A stretch of DNA of 5,969 bases from Synergistaceae bacterium. GTDB taxonomy: Bacteria > Synergistota > Synergistia > Synergistales > Aminobacteriaceae. Below the pieces are notes generated by a model, which was given only the letters and a program-made list of their open reading frames with translations, ran no database searches and was not told where the DNA came from. How positions within the stretch are numbered: the first letter of the stretch is position 1; each line of letters starts with the position of its first letter. The stretch spans positions 1 to 5,969 of the forward strand of contig JAAYJB010000402.1 in NCBI GenBank assembly GCA_012523155.1, given 5' to 3'. The translations under genes and the position numbers were made by a program. Shown in pieces: positions 1 through 5,628 of the stretch.

Positions 1-16
1 GTTCCAGTAAAAAAAG

Positions 17-45
17 TTGACGTTCTTCTCTTAACTGGATATAAT
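17..45 (+). promoter_or_regulatory. Sigma-70-type promoter for the T-box leader and lysA
   Basis: A -35 element TTGACG (17-22) and a perfect -10 element TATAAT (40-45) are separated by exactly 17 bases, the optimal spacing for housekeeping sigma factor promoters. Transcription should begin near 51-53, which places the first structured T-box element (about 67) close to the RNA 5' end, as is usual. The bases just upstream are A-rich (9-15), which may add to promoter strength. No other promoter this good was seen in the window. Confidence 0.9.
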
Positions 46-264
46 GTCCGAAACAAAAATTGCACAGGCGATGATGCAGAATGCCCATGTCGAATGACTG
101 CCGCCAGAGAGGGAAGCCCGAAGGCTGAGAAGCTTCCCCGGCAGGGACGGAAGGACCAAAGACTGCTGAGCCGGGGCTGAAACGATCTTAATGGTCGGTA
201 GTACGCCCTCGGGAGGCTCCCGTTACAGGGCTGTGAGCGGGGCGCATGCAAAATGTGCCCAAGC

Positions 265-297
265 AGGGTGGTACCGCGAGATCAAAGACTCGTCCCT
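265..297 (+). promoter_or_regulatory. T-box antiterminator with tRNA acceptor-binding bulge
   Basis: The conserved T-box sequence AGGGTGGTACCGCG is intact at 265-278. It folds as AGGG 265-268 with CCCT 294-297, then a seven-base bulge TGGTACC (269-275), then GCGAG 276-280 with CTCGT 289-293 (one G-U pair), closed by an eight-base loop. TGGT at 269-272 is complementary to a tRNA 3' end ACCA, which implies discriminator base A, as expected for bacterial tRNA-Lys. Bases 286-296 are shared with the terminator 5' arm, so the two folds exclude each other. Confidence 0.93.
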
Positions 298-319
298 TCA
301 GGGGATGGGTCTTTTTTTT
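286..319 (+). terminator. Regulated intrinsic terminator of the T-box leader
   Basis: An 11-base-pair stem forms from 286-296 and 302-312, with two G-U pairs and a loop at 297-301. The T-run at 312-319 overlaps the 3' foot of the stem and supplies the U-tract. The 5' arm overlaps the 3' strand of the antiterminator, the classic T-box switch. With charged tRNA-Lys, transcription should stop here, about 40 bases before the lysA start. Confidence 0.93.
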
Positions 320-344
320 ATACCCGGCTCTCCGGGAGAAAGAG

Positions 345-352
345 AAGAGGTG
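345..352 (+). promoter_or_regulatory. lysA ribosome binding site deciding a TTG start
   Basis: The purine-rich AAGAGGTG sits 8 bases before TTG at 361 and about 32 bases before the first in-frame ATG after the terminator (385). This spacing favours the TTG start. A small hairpin, CCCGG 323-327 with CCGGG 332-336, lies between the T-run and this site and leaves it open. Confidence 0.6.
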
Positions 353-360
353 CTGGCAGC

Positions 361-1662
361 TTGGAACAGGTAAAAGCGAACGAAATGGGGCATTTCCTCT
401 TTGGGGGATGGGATGTTGCTGAACTTGCTAAGAAGTTCGGAACTCCCCTGTACGTTCTTTCTGAAGACATGATCCGTGCCAGGTGCAGGGCTGTGAAGGC
501 ATCATTCATGGACAAATGGGAGAATGCGCTCGCTGTTTATGCGGGGAAGGCCTTTCTTCCTATGGCCATGTGCAGGATAATAGAGTCGGAAGGGCTCGGT
601 ATTGATGTTGTCTCAGGGGGCGAGCTTTATACGGCGAAAGTGGCCGGGTTCCCCATGGAAAAGGTTTTCTTCCACGGAAACAGCAAGACACGGGATGAGA
701 TCCGTTATGCCTTGGAATCAGGAGTGGGACGGATCGTCGTTGACGGGATATCTGAGTTTGAGACCCTTGAAGAGGAGGCTTCTTCTCTGGGAAGAAAGGC
801 TTCCATCCTTTTCCGGGTTTCTCCCGGAGTTGACGCACACACTCACAAGTATATCCTCACGGGACACACAGGCTCAAAATTCGGTATTCCTCTTGTCGGA
901 GACTATCTCCGAGATGCTGTCCGGAGAGCGATGCGTTCCGAAATGGTGTCGCTTAAGGGTTTTCATTTTCATATCGGTTCCCAGATTTTCGAAAATACGT
1001 CCCACGTAATGGCCGTGGACGTTCTTGTGAAAACCCTTGCCGGTCTTGCTGCAGATCCGGGGTTTGCCGCAGAGGAACTCAACATGGGCGGGGGATACGG
1101 CGTCGAATTCGACCCGTCGGGGAAAAGCCCTGAAATAGGCACGTTCACCGACGCAATGATGGTGAGGCTTTCGGAAGGATGTGCGTCTGCCGGAATACCA
1201 AGACCCAGGGTGATCATCGAGCCCGGCCGGTGGATCGTTTCGGAAGCTGGTGTCACCCTGTACACGGTACAGACCGTGAAGCCCATTTCCGGTATTGTCA
1301 CATATGTTTCGGTGGACGGAGGGATGACGGACAATCCCCGCCCTTCACTCTATGGTGCAAAATACTGGGCTGTCGCCGCGGAAAAAATGGATGAGAAACC
1401 TTCCGAAACGGTAACGATAGCAGGAAAGTGCTGTGAGTCGGGGGACGTGATCGCCGAAAATCTGAAGGTTCCTCCACTTCACAGGGGAGACCTGGTTGCC
1501 GTTCTCAACACCGGGGCATACACGTTCTCAATGGCGAGCAATTACAATAGGATCCCAAGGCCCGCAGTGGTGCTTGTGAGCCCGGGAAGGTCGGATGTGA
1601 TCGTGGAACGGCAGACATACGACGATCTGCTCCGGTGGGATCGTATTCCGGAGCATCTCTGA
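361..1662 (+). CDS. lysA: Diaminopimelate decarboxylase (LysA)
   Basis: This PLP-dependent cytoplasmic enzyme converts meso-diaminopimelate to L-lysine and CO2, the last step of lysine synthesis. It is a fold-type III (alanine racemase-like) decarboxylase. Counting from the TTG at 361 (433 aa, normal for the family), the PLP lysine is K63 in YAGKAF, followed by HIGSQ around H204, a glycine-rich phosphate loop GGGYG at 243-247, EPGR at 287-290, the active-site CESGD motif starting at C358 (supplied by the partner subunit of the dimer in this family), and GAYTFSMASNYN around Y387. The TTG is preferred because AAGAGGTG (345-352) lies 8 bases upstream. The ATG at 385 would give 425 aa but has only a weak, distant ribosome binding site. 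Upstream extension to 253 would run through the T-box and terminator, so it is not real. No internal damage was seen. Product identity is very sure; the exact start is about 65% sure. Confidence 0.96.
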   Translation: MEQVKANEMGHFLFGGWDVAELAKKFGTPLYVLSEDMIRARCRAVKASFMDKWENALAVYAGKAFLPMAMCRIIESEGLGIDVVSGGELYTAKVAGFPMEKVFFHGNSKTRDEIRYALESGVGRIVVDGISEFETLEEEASSLGRKASILFRVSPGVDAHTHKYILTGHTGSKFGIPLVGDYLRDAVRRAMRSEMVSLKGFHFHIGSQIFENTSHVMAVDVLVKTLAGLAADPGFAAEELNMGGGYGVEFDPSGKSPEIGTFTDAMMVRLSEGCASAGIPRPRVIIEPGRWIVSEAGVTLYTVQTVKPISGIVTYVSVDGGMTDNPRPSLYGAKYWAVAAEKMDEKPSETVTIAGKCCESGDVIAENLKVPPLHRGDLVAVLNTGAYTFSMASNYNRIPRPAVVLVSPGRSDVIVERQTYDDLLRWDRIPEHL

Positions 1663-1808
1663 TCCCGAAGGACAACCGGAGGTGAGGTACAGGACGGAAA
1701 AAATGAAAGGAAGAGAGCGATAGGGGATTTATTTCGGCAGCCTGTTCAGGGGCGTGAAATCGAGGGAGTCATAAAACGCATCAAATTCCAGGGAGGTTGA
1801 GAAGAGAT
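1663..1808 (+). other. lysA-livJ intergenic region, no gene and no convincing terminator
   Basis: This 146-base gap contains no supported coding region; the only openings are reading frames of 13 codons or fewer. There is an imperfect hairpin at 1731-1760 (ATTTC with GAAAT outside, CCT with AGG inside, mismatches between), but no T-run follows it. No promoter close to consensus was found. The far end carries GGGAGG (1791-1796), the ribosome binding site of the next gene. Transcriptional read-through from lysA is therefore possible but not shown. Confidence 0.6.
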
Positions 1809-2963
1809 ATGAAGAAAATTGCGGTTGTTCTTGCGGCAGTAATGGTCTTTGTCCTCGCCGGCGCCGTCTGCGCCCAGGAAGTTATCAGTATCGGGCATAC
1901 CGTGTCCCTGACGGGAGGCGCCTCCATGTGGGGACAGTCTGAGGCCAGGGCTCTTGACATGCTCGCGAAAAAGATCAATGACGCCGGTGGAGTGCTTGGA
2001 AAGAAGATCGAGTTCGTCCGCTACGATAACAGGAATGACGGTGTCGAAGCCGTAAACGTTGCCCGCCGCCTCGTCTCCGATGGTGTCGTTGCCGTTATCG
2101 GCCCTGCCCAGAGCGGGAACTCCATTGCATCGGCCCCGGTTTTTGAAAGAGGAAAAATCCCCATGGTCGTCACCACCGCAACGAATCCTTACGTAACCAT
2201 CGACCAGCGGTCGGGCAAGGTCCGTCCGTACGCCTTCCGTCCATGCTTCATTGACCCGTTCCAGGGTACAGTGGCCGCGCGCTTTGCAGTGACCGACCTC
2301 GGCGCAAAGAAAGGGGCCATCCTGTACGACGTGGGGTCTGACTACGGTCAGTGGCTCGCAAAATACTTCGAGGAAGCGTTCGTCGAGAAAGGCGGTACTA
2401 TAGTGGCCAAGGAGGCCTTCCGTACCGATGAACTCGACTATCGGGCACAGTTGGGCAAAATAAAGGAGCTCACACCTGACGTTATCTTTATCCCCACAAG
2501 CCAGAAGGAAGCAGCCATGGCCGCAAAGCAGGCCCGGGACCTTGGAATAGAGGCAGTGCTGCTCGGCACTGACAACTGGGGCAGCCCTGATCTCATCGAG
2601 CTTGGCGGAAGCGCCATCGACGGAGGGTATTTCGTAAACCTTGCCGATCTTGCTGACCCCGATATCCAGGACTTCGTCGCAGAGTACAAGGCACTGTTCG
2701 GCGAAGAGCCCGTGCTTCCCAATCCCGTAATGGCCCAGGATGCGCTGATAATGATCGTCGAGGCTCTTAAGGCCGCCGGATCCACTGACGGGGAAAAACT
2801 GGCCGATGCCCTTGCGAACCTGAAGGACATCAAGGTAACCAGCGGACCTCTTACCATCAACCCTGAGGATCATAATCCGCTCGACAAGCCGGCTGTCATC
2901 CAGCAGGTCGATGTTGCCAACAGGACGTTCAAGTTCGTCAAGAAGTATTTCTCGGTAGACTAG
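1809..2963 (+). CDS. livJ: Branched-chain amino acid type ABC transporter, periplasmic binding protein
   Basis: This 384-aa secreted receptor is predicted to capture an amino acid outside the inner membrane and deliver it to the LivHM permease. Residues 1-22 form a Sec signal peptide (KK, a hydrophobic core, then AVCA) with likely cleavage before Q23. The mature part has the two-lobed type I binding-protein fold (Peripla_BP_6 family). It opens with IGHTVSLTGGASMWG, where LivJ proteins have a similar strand and loop. Ligand-contact regions typical of the family are QSGNS (101-105), TTATNP (122-127), SDYG with Y179, and GTDNW (253-257). The ATG at 1809 follows GGGAGG by 12 bases. A TTG at 1797 would add only MRRD directly against that site and is less likely. 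The following livHMGF genes support the role. The ligand could be leucine, isoleucine or valine, or another amino acid or amide; sequence alone does not settle it. Confidence 0.93.
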   Translation: MKKIAVVLAAVMVFVLAGAVCAQEVISIGHTVSLTGGASMWGQSEARALDMLAKKINDAGGVLGKKIEFVRYDNRNDGVEAVNVARRLVSDGVVAVIGPAQSGNSIASAPVFERGKIPMVVTTATNPYVTIDQRSGKVRPYAFRPCFIDPFQGTVAARFAVTDLGAKKGAILYDVGSDYGQWLAKYFEEAFVEKGGTIVAKEAFRTDELDYRAQLGKIKELTPDVIFIPTSQKEAAMAAKQARDLGIEAVLLGTDNWGSPDLIELGGSAIDGGYFVNLADLADPDIQDFVAEYKALFGEEPVLPNPVMAQDALIMIVEALKAAGSTDGEKLADALANLKDIKVTSGPLTINPEDHNPLDKPAVIQQVDVANRTFKFVKKYFSVD

Positions 2964-2980
2964 AAGCTGCAGGGGAAAGT

Positions 2981-3012
2981 CATGGGGAGCTTTTTTTCAT
3001 CCGCTCCCCATG
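2981..3012 (+). repeat. Perfect 10-bp hairpin just after livJ
   Basis: CATGGGGAGC (2981-2990) and GCTCCCCATG (3003-3012) are perfect inverted repeats around a 12-base loop that begins with seven T. The GC-rich stem would be very stable. The T-run is in the loop and none follows the 3' arm, so it is not a standard intrinsic terminator in this direction. It more likely protects the 3' end of the livJ message, or acts with the next hairpin to reduce expression of the downstream genes. Confidence 0.85.
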
Positions 3013-3027
3013 CATAAAACACAAGCC

Positions 3028-3062
3028 GGGGCAAAGGGGCTCTCAAATGGCCCCTTTTCCCC
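3028..3062 (+). repeat. Long GC-rich hairpin before livH, possible attenuator
   Basis: GGGG-C-AAAGGGGC (3028-3040) pairs with GCCCCTTT-T-CCCC (3050-3062), giving 12 pairs with a single C/T mismatch and a nine-base loop. The inner 8-pair stem followed by TTTT (3055-3058, partly in the stem) resembles a weak terminator. The structure ends about 15 bases before the livH start, immediately next to its ribosome binding site, so it could also affect translation. It lies where many binding-protein transporter operons carry processing or attenuation signals. Confidence 0.75.
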
Positions 3063-3077
3063 AAAGGCTCAAAGGAT

Positions 3078-3962
3078 GTGTGGCCCGGATTGTTTCTCCA
3101 GACGTTGATAACCGGCCTCTCAATAGGAGGCATCTATGCGCTGATGGCTGTGGGGTACTCACTTGTATTCAGCGTGCTTAACTTCAGCAACTTCGCACAT
3201 GGGGCAGTGATAATGCTCGGTGCGTATGTTGGGCTTGCCCTGGCTTCGAAGCTCAGCCTCAGTTTCGGTATCGTTCTTGCGGGCAGTATCGCAGGGGCGG
3301 GATTAATAGCAGTCCTCAATGAAAAACTCGCGTACTCAAGTCTGAGAAGAAGGAAAGCCCCGTCGCTGTACCTCATGATCAGCGCCATGGGCTGCGCCGT
3401 TTTCCTTGAAAACCTTGTGTATGCAACAATAGGATCCAGGTTTTACGCTTTTCCCGAATTTTTCGGAAGGCAGGTCATCTCCATCGGCGGGAGCAGTGTG
3501 AGCCTTCTTGACGTGGGCGCGTTCCTCTTCGCCCTTGTCGCCATTCTCGGGCTTCATCTTTTCATTAAGCGCACCCGTACGGGAATTGCTATCCGCGCAG
3601 GTGTTTCCGACATGACCATGTGCTCCCTCATGGGAGTTGACCTTGACAGGCTCATTGCCATAGTCTTTCTTCTCGCCGGAGGATTTGCCGGTGTGGCAGG
3701 AGTTTTTCTGGGTATTAAATATCTTGTCTACCCGACGATGGGGTGGGTGACCAACAAAGCATATATCGCCGCCGTCATAGGCGGGCTCGGCAGTCTTCCC
3801 GGAGCTCTTGCGGGAGGACTCATCCTCGGTGTTGTGGAGACCTTTGTTTCGTCCTACATCTCGAGCGTTATGCGTGACGTCTTCAGTTTTTCACTCCTTA
3901 TCGCGTTTCTCGTCTGGAGACCCAACGGCCTCTGGGGGACTGACAGCGAGGAGAAGGTGTAG
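3078..3962 (+). CDS. livH: Branched-chain amino acid ABC transporter permease LivH
   Basis: This 294-aa integral inner-membrane protein should form half of the translocation channel, paired with LivM. Most of its length is hydrophobic, in roughly eight membrane segments. Family marks are the N-terminal GLSIGGIYALMAVGYSLVF, the conserved NFSNFAHG (35-42) leading into MLGAY, the cytoplasmic coupling loop RTRTGIAIRAG (from R165) with LMGVD (184-188) that contacts the ATPases, GGLGSLPGALAGG near the C-terminus, and the ending WRPNGLWG. The start is GTG at 3078. An out-of-frame ATG sits two bases earlier at 3076. AAAGG at 3063-3067 lies 10 bases from the GTG, while the nearer AAAGG (3071-3075) is too close. 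This start gives the usual short LivH N-terminus. The downstream permease begins 2 bases after the stop. Confidence 0.95.
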   Translation: MWPGLFLQTLITGLSIGGIYALMAVGYSLVFSVLNFSNFAHGAVIMLGAYVGLALASKLSLSFGIVLAGSIAGAGLIAVLNEKLAYSSLRRRKAPSLYLMISAMGCAVFLENLVYATIGSRFYAFPEFFGRQVISIGGSSVSLLDVGAFLFALVAILGLHLFIKRTRTGIAIRAGVSDMTMCSLMGVDLDRLIAIVFLLAGGFAGVAGVFLGIKYLVYPTMGWVTNKAYIAAVIGGLGSLPGALAGGLILGVVETFVSSYISSVMRDVFSFSLLIAFLVWRPNGLWGTDSEEKV

Positions 3963-3964
3963 CC

Positions 3965-4828
3965 ATGGATTATATACTCTCCATCATCATCCTTGCATGC
4001 ATCAACATGATCGCCGTACTCGGTTTGTCGATCTTCACCGGGTTCACAGGGCTTTTCTCCCTGGGACACGCCGCGTTTGTGGGAGTGGGAGCCTACACGT
4101 CGGCGATCCTCACCTATTACTACTATGTCCCGTTTCCTCTTGCCCTGGCTGCAGGAGCTGCTGCAGCCGGCCTGGTGAGTCTCATTATCGGGATCCCGAC
4201 TCTCAGGGCAAAGCTTCGAAGCGACTATTTCGCCATAGCGATCCTCGGCTTCGGCGAAGCGCTGCGGGTCGTTCTCGAAAATCTTGAGATAACCAACGGT
4301 GCGAGAGGACTCCCGGGGATCGACAATTTCACCACCTTTCCCATAGTGCTTGCCTGTCTCGCTCTTGGCGTATTTTTTGCGCGCAACTTTCTCCGTTCAC
4401 GATGGGGCGCCGCATGCATAGCCATACGGGAGGATCCCATAGCCGCTGAAATGGCGGGAGTCAGGCTTTTCCGTACCAGGCTGCTGTCTCTCGTGGTAAG
4501 TGCGGTCTACTGCGGACTTTCCGGCGGGCTGCTGGCTCATTTCCTTTCCTTCATCCAGCCGGTGATGTTTACTCTTGTCCAGTCGACCCAGCTGCTTGCG
4601 GCGGTGATTGCAGGCGGAATGGGCAGCCTGTCCGGTCCGCTCATTGCCTCGTTCGTTTTTATCGGGCTTCCCGAAGCGCTCCGGGTCGCCCAGATGTGGC
4701 GTCTTGTTGCCTACGGCCTGCTGCTGGTTCTCATAATGGTCTACAGGCCGCAGGGGCTTATGGGATATTCCGAGCTTTCTTCGTTTTTCAAGAGGAAAAG
4801 TAATCCCGGGGGGAGGGTGCAGCCATGA
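3965..4828 (+). CDS. livM: Branched-chain amino acid ABC transporter permease LivM
   Basis: This 287-aa inner-membrane permease is the partner of LivH. It shows the LivM hallmark GFTGLFSLGHAAFVGVGAY (26-44), the SDYFAIAILGFGEALR stretch, TNGARGLPG (110-118), and the cytoplasmic coupling motif REDPIAAEMAGV (155-166). It continues with GGMGSLSGPLIASF and ends with YRPQGLMG plus a short charged tail. It is shorter than E. coli LivM, which has an N-terminal extension, but normal for this family in many anaerobes. The ATG at 3965 follows GAGGAGAAGG with good spacing, 2 bases after the livH stop. Its TGA overlaps the ATG of the next gene (ATGA, 4825-4828), which implies coupled translation. Confidence 0.95.
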   Translation: MDYILSIIILACINMIAVLGLSIFTGFTGLFSLGHAAFVGVGAYTSAILTYYYYVPFPLALAAGAAAAGLVSLIIGIPTLRAKLRSDYFAIAILGFGEALRVVLENLEITNGARGLPGIDNFTTFPIVLACLALGVFFARNFLRSRWGAACIAIREDPIAAEMAGVRLFRTRLLSLVVSAVYCGLSGGLLAHFLSFIQPVMFTLVQSTQLLAAVIAGGMGSLSGPLIASFVFIGLPEALRVAQMWRLVAYGLLLVLIMVYRPQGLMGYSELSSFFKRKSNPGGRVQP

Positions 4829-5628
4829 AAACCCCCGGCAAAGCACTGCTTTCAGTGAAAGGACTGACGAAGGATTTCGGCGGGATCCGGGCCGTGGACT
4901 CATTCTCCTTCGATGTGCATGAAGGATCCATAACAGGTATCATTGGGCCGAACGGAGCGGGGAAAACGACCGTTTTCAACCTTGTCACGGGCATCTACCG
5001 TCCTACCGCCGGCTCGATTTTTTTTGAAGGAGAAGAGATGGCAGGTCTCCGCCCCGACAAAATCGTCAGGAAGGGAATTGCCCGCACGTTCCAGAACATC
5101 CGGCTATTCAACAGGAGGACATGCCTTGACAACGTCCTCACGCCCCTTCTCCAGAGAGAACGATGCAGCTTTACCGGGGCACTGTTCGGAACGCCCGGTG
5201 CACGGCGCCTTGAGAGGGAACTTCACGGACGAGCCATTGAACTTCTCTCGGCTCTCGGTCTGGGGAAATATGCCTCCTGGCAGGCGAACACACTGCCATA
5301 CGGACTGCAGCGGAAACTGGAAATAGCAAGGGCCCTCGCAACAGAACCGAAACTTCTTCTCCTTGACGAGCCCGCGGCGGGCATGAACCCGGAGGAGACC
5401 AGGGCGCTGGCAGACCTCGTTGCCGAGGTCAGGTGGAAGTTCAACGTGACCATGTTGCTCATTGAGCACCACATGGACCTTGTCATGAAAATCTGTACCC
5501 CGATAGTTGTTATGAATTTCGGAGCCCTGCTTGCCGCAGGGACCCCGGATGAGGTCAGGGAAAACCCTGAAGTCGTTGCAGCATACCTCGGGAAAGGAAA
5601 GAAGACCAATGAGTGCACTTCGGGTTGA
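4825..5628 (+). CDS. livG: Branched-chain amino acid ABC transporter ATPase LivG
   Basis: This 267-aa cytoplasmic ATPase powers the permease pair together with LivF. Motifs in order are Walker A GPNGAGKTT (41-49), the Q-loop glutamine Q90 in RTFQNIRLF, the signature region LPYGLQRKLEIARAL (157-171), Walker B LLLLDE (177-182) with catalytic E182, the D-loop AAGMNPEE, and the switch histidine H215 in LLIEHHMD. The insertion of about 30 residues between the Q-loop and the signature (around 110-140) is typical of LivG. The signature reads Y-G-L-Q where textbook ABC proteins have S-G-G-Q and E. coli LivG has Y-G-Q-Q; the spacing and core glycine are kept, so activity is expected. The ribosome binding site GGGGGGAGGG lies just upstream of the ATG, inside the end of livM. 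Confidence 0.96.
   Translation: MKTPGKALLSVKGLTKDFGGIRAVDSFSFDVHEGSITGIIGPNGAGKTTVFNLVTGIYRPTAGSIFFEGEEMAGLRPDKIVRKGIARTFQNIRLFNRRTCLDNVLTPLLQRERCSFTGALFGTPGARRLERELHGRAIELLSALGLGKYASWQANTLPYGLQRKLEIARALATEPKLLLLDEPAAGMNPEETRALADLVAEVRWKFNVTMLLIEHHMDLVMKICTPIVVMNFGALLAAGTPDEVRENPEVVAAYLGKGKKTNECTSG

Larger units (their letters stand above)
52..319 (+). promoter_or_regulatory. T-box leader RNA, predicted lysine (tRNA-Lys) specificity
   Basis: This is a tRNA-sensing leader that controls lysA by transcription antitermination. Stem I: base GGC 67-69 with GCC 170-172; a K-turn-like GATGAT (70-75) opposite TGA (167-169); helix GCAG 76-79 with CTGC 163-166; specifier loop; upper helix CTGCCG 98-103 with CGGCAG 139-144; AG-rich bulge 104-110; apical helix GGGAAGC 111-117 with GCTTCCC 132-138; and a distal loop containing GGCTG (123-127). 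The bulge and distal loop match the T-loop module that stacks on the tRNA elbow. The specifier, read as the triplet followed by one purine before the lower helix, is AAG at 159-161; the overlapping AAA (158-160) is also lysine. Stem II: 174-177 with 205-208 and 183-187 with 193-197, with an S-turn-like GAA/AGTA. An F-box-like CCGTTA lies at 220-225. Stem III: 240-247 with 253-260. The T-box sequence follows at 265-278. Pairings were found by eye. Confidence 0.95.

Noticed and set aside
253..360. N-terminal extension of LysA to an ATG at 253
   Set aside because: It would translate through T-box Stem III, the antiterminator and the terminator, and the extra residues do not resemble the LysA family.
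191..373. A 60-codon open frame in the leader
   Set aside because: It covers Stem II through the terminator, whose structure fully explains the sequence. It has no plausible ribosome binding site.
1857..1877. Lipoprotein signal (cysteine at residue 21 of LivJ)
   Set aside because: The residues before the cysteine are G-A-V, without the leucine-type residue expected at -3. AVCA followed by Q fits ordinary signal peptidase cleavage better.
1746..2873. A 375-codon open frame on the minus strand opposite livJ
   Set aside because: It lies antisense to a clearly recognised binding-protein gene, has no recognisable motifs and no convincing start context. Such shadows are common opposite GC-rich codon usage.
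2981..3012. Intrinsic terminator after livJ
   Set aside because: The stem is strong, but its T-run is in the loop and the bases after the 3' arm are CATAAAAC, not a T-tract. It is therefore listed as a hairpin, not a terminator.
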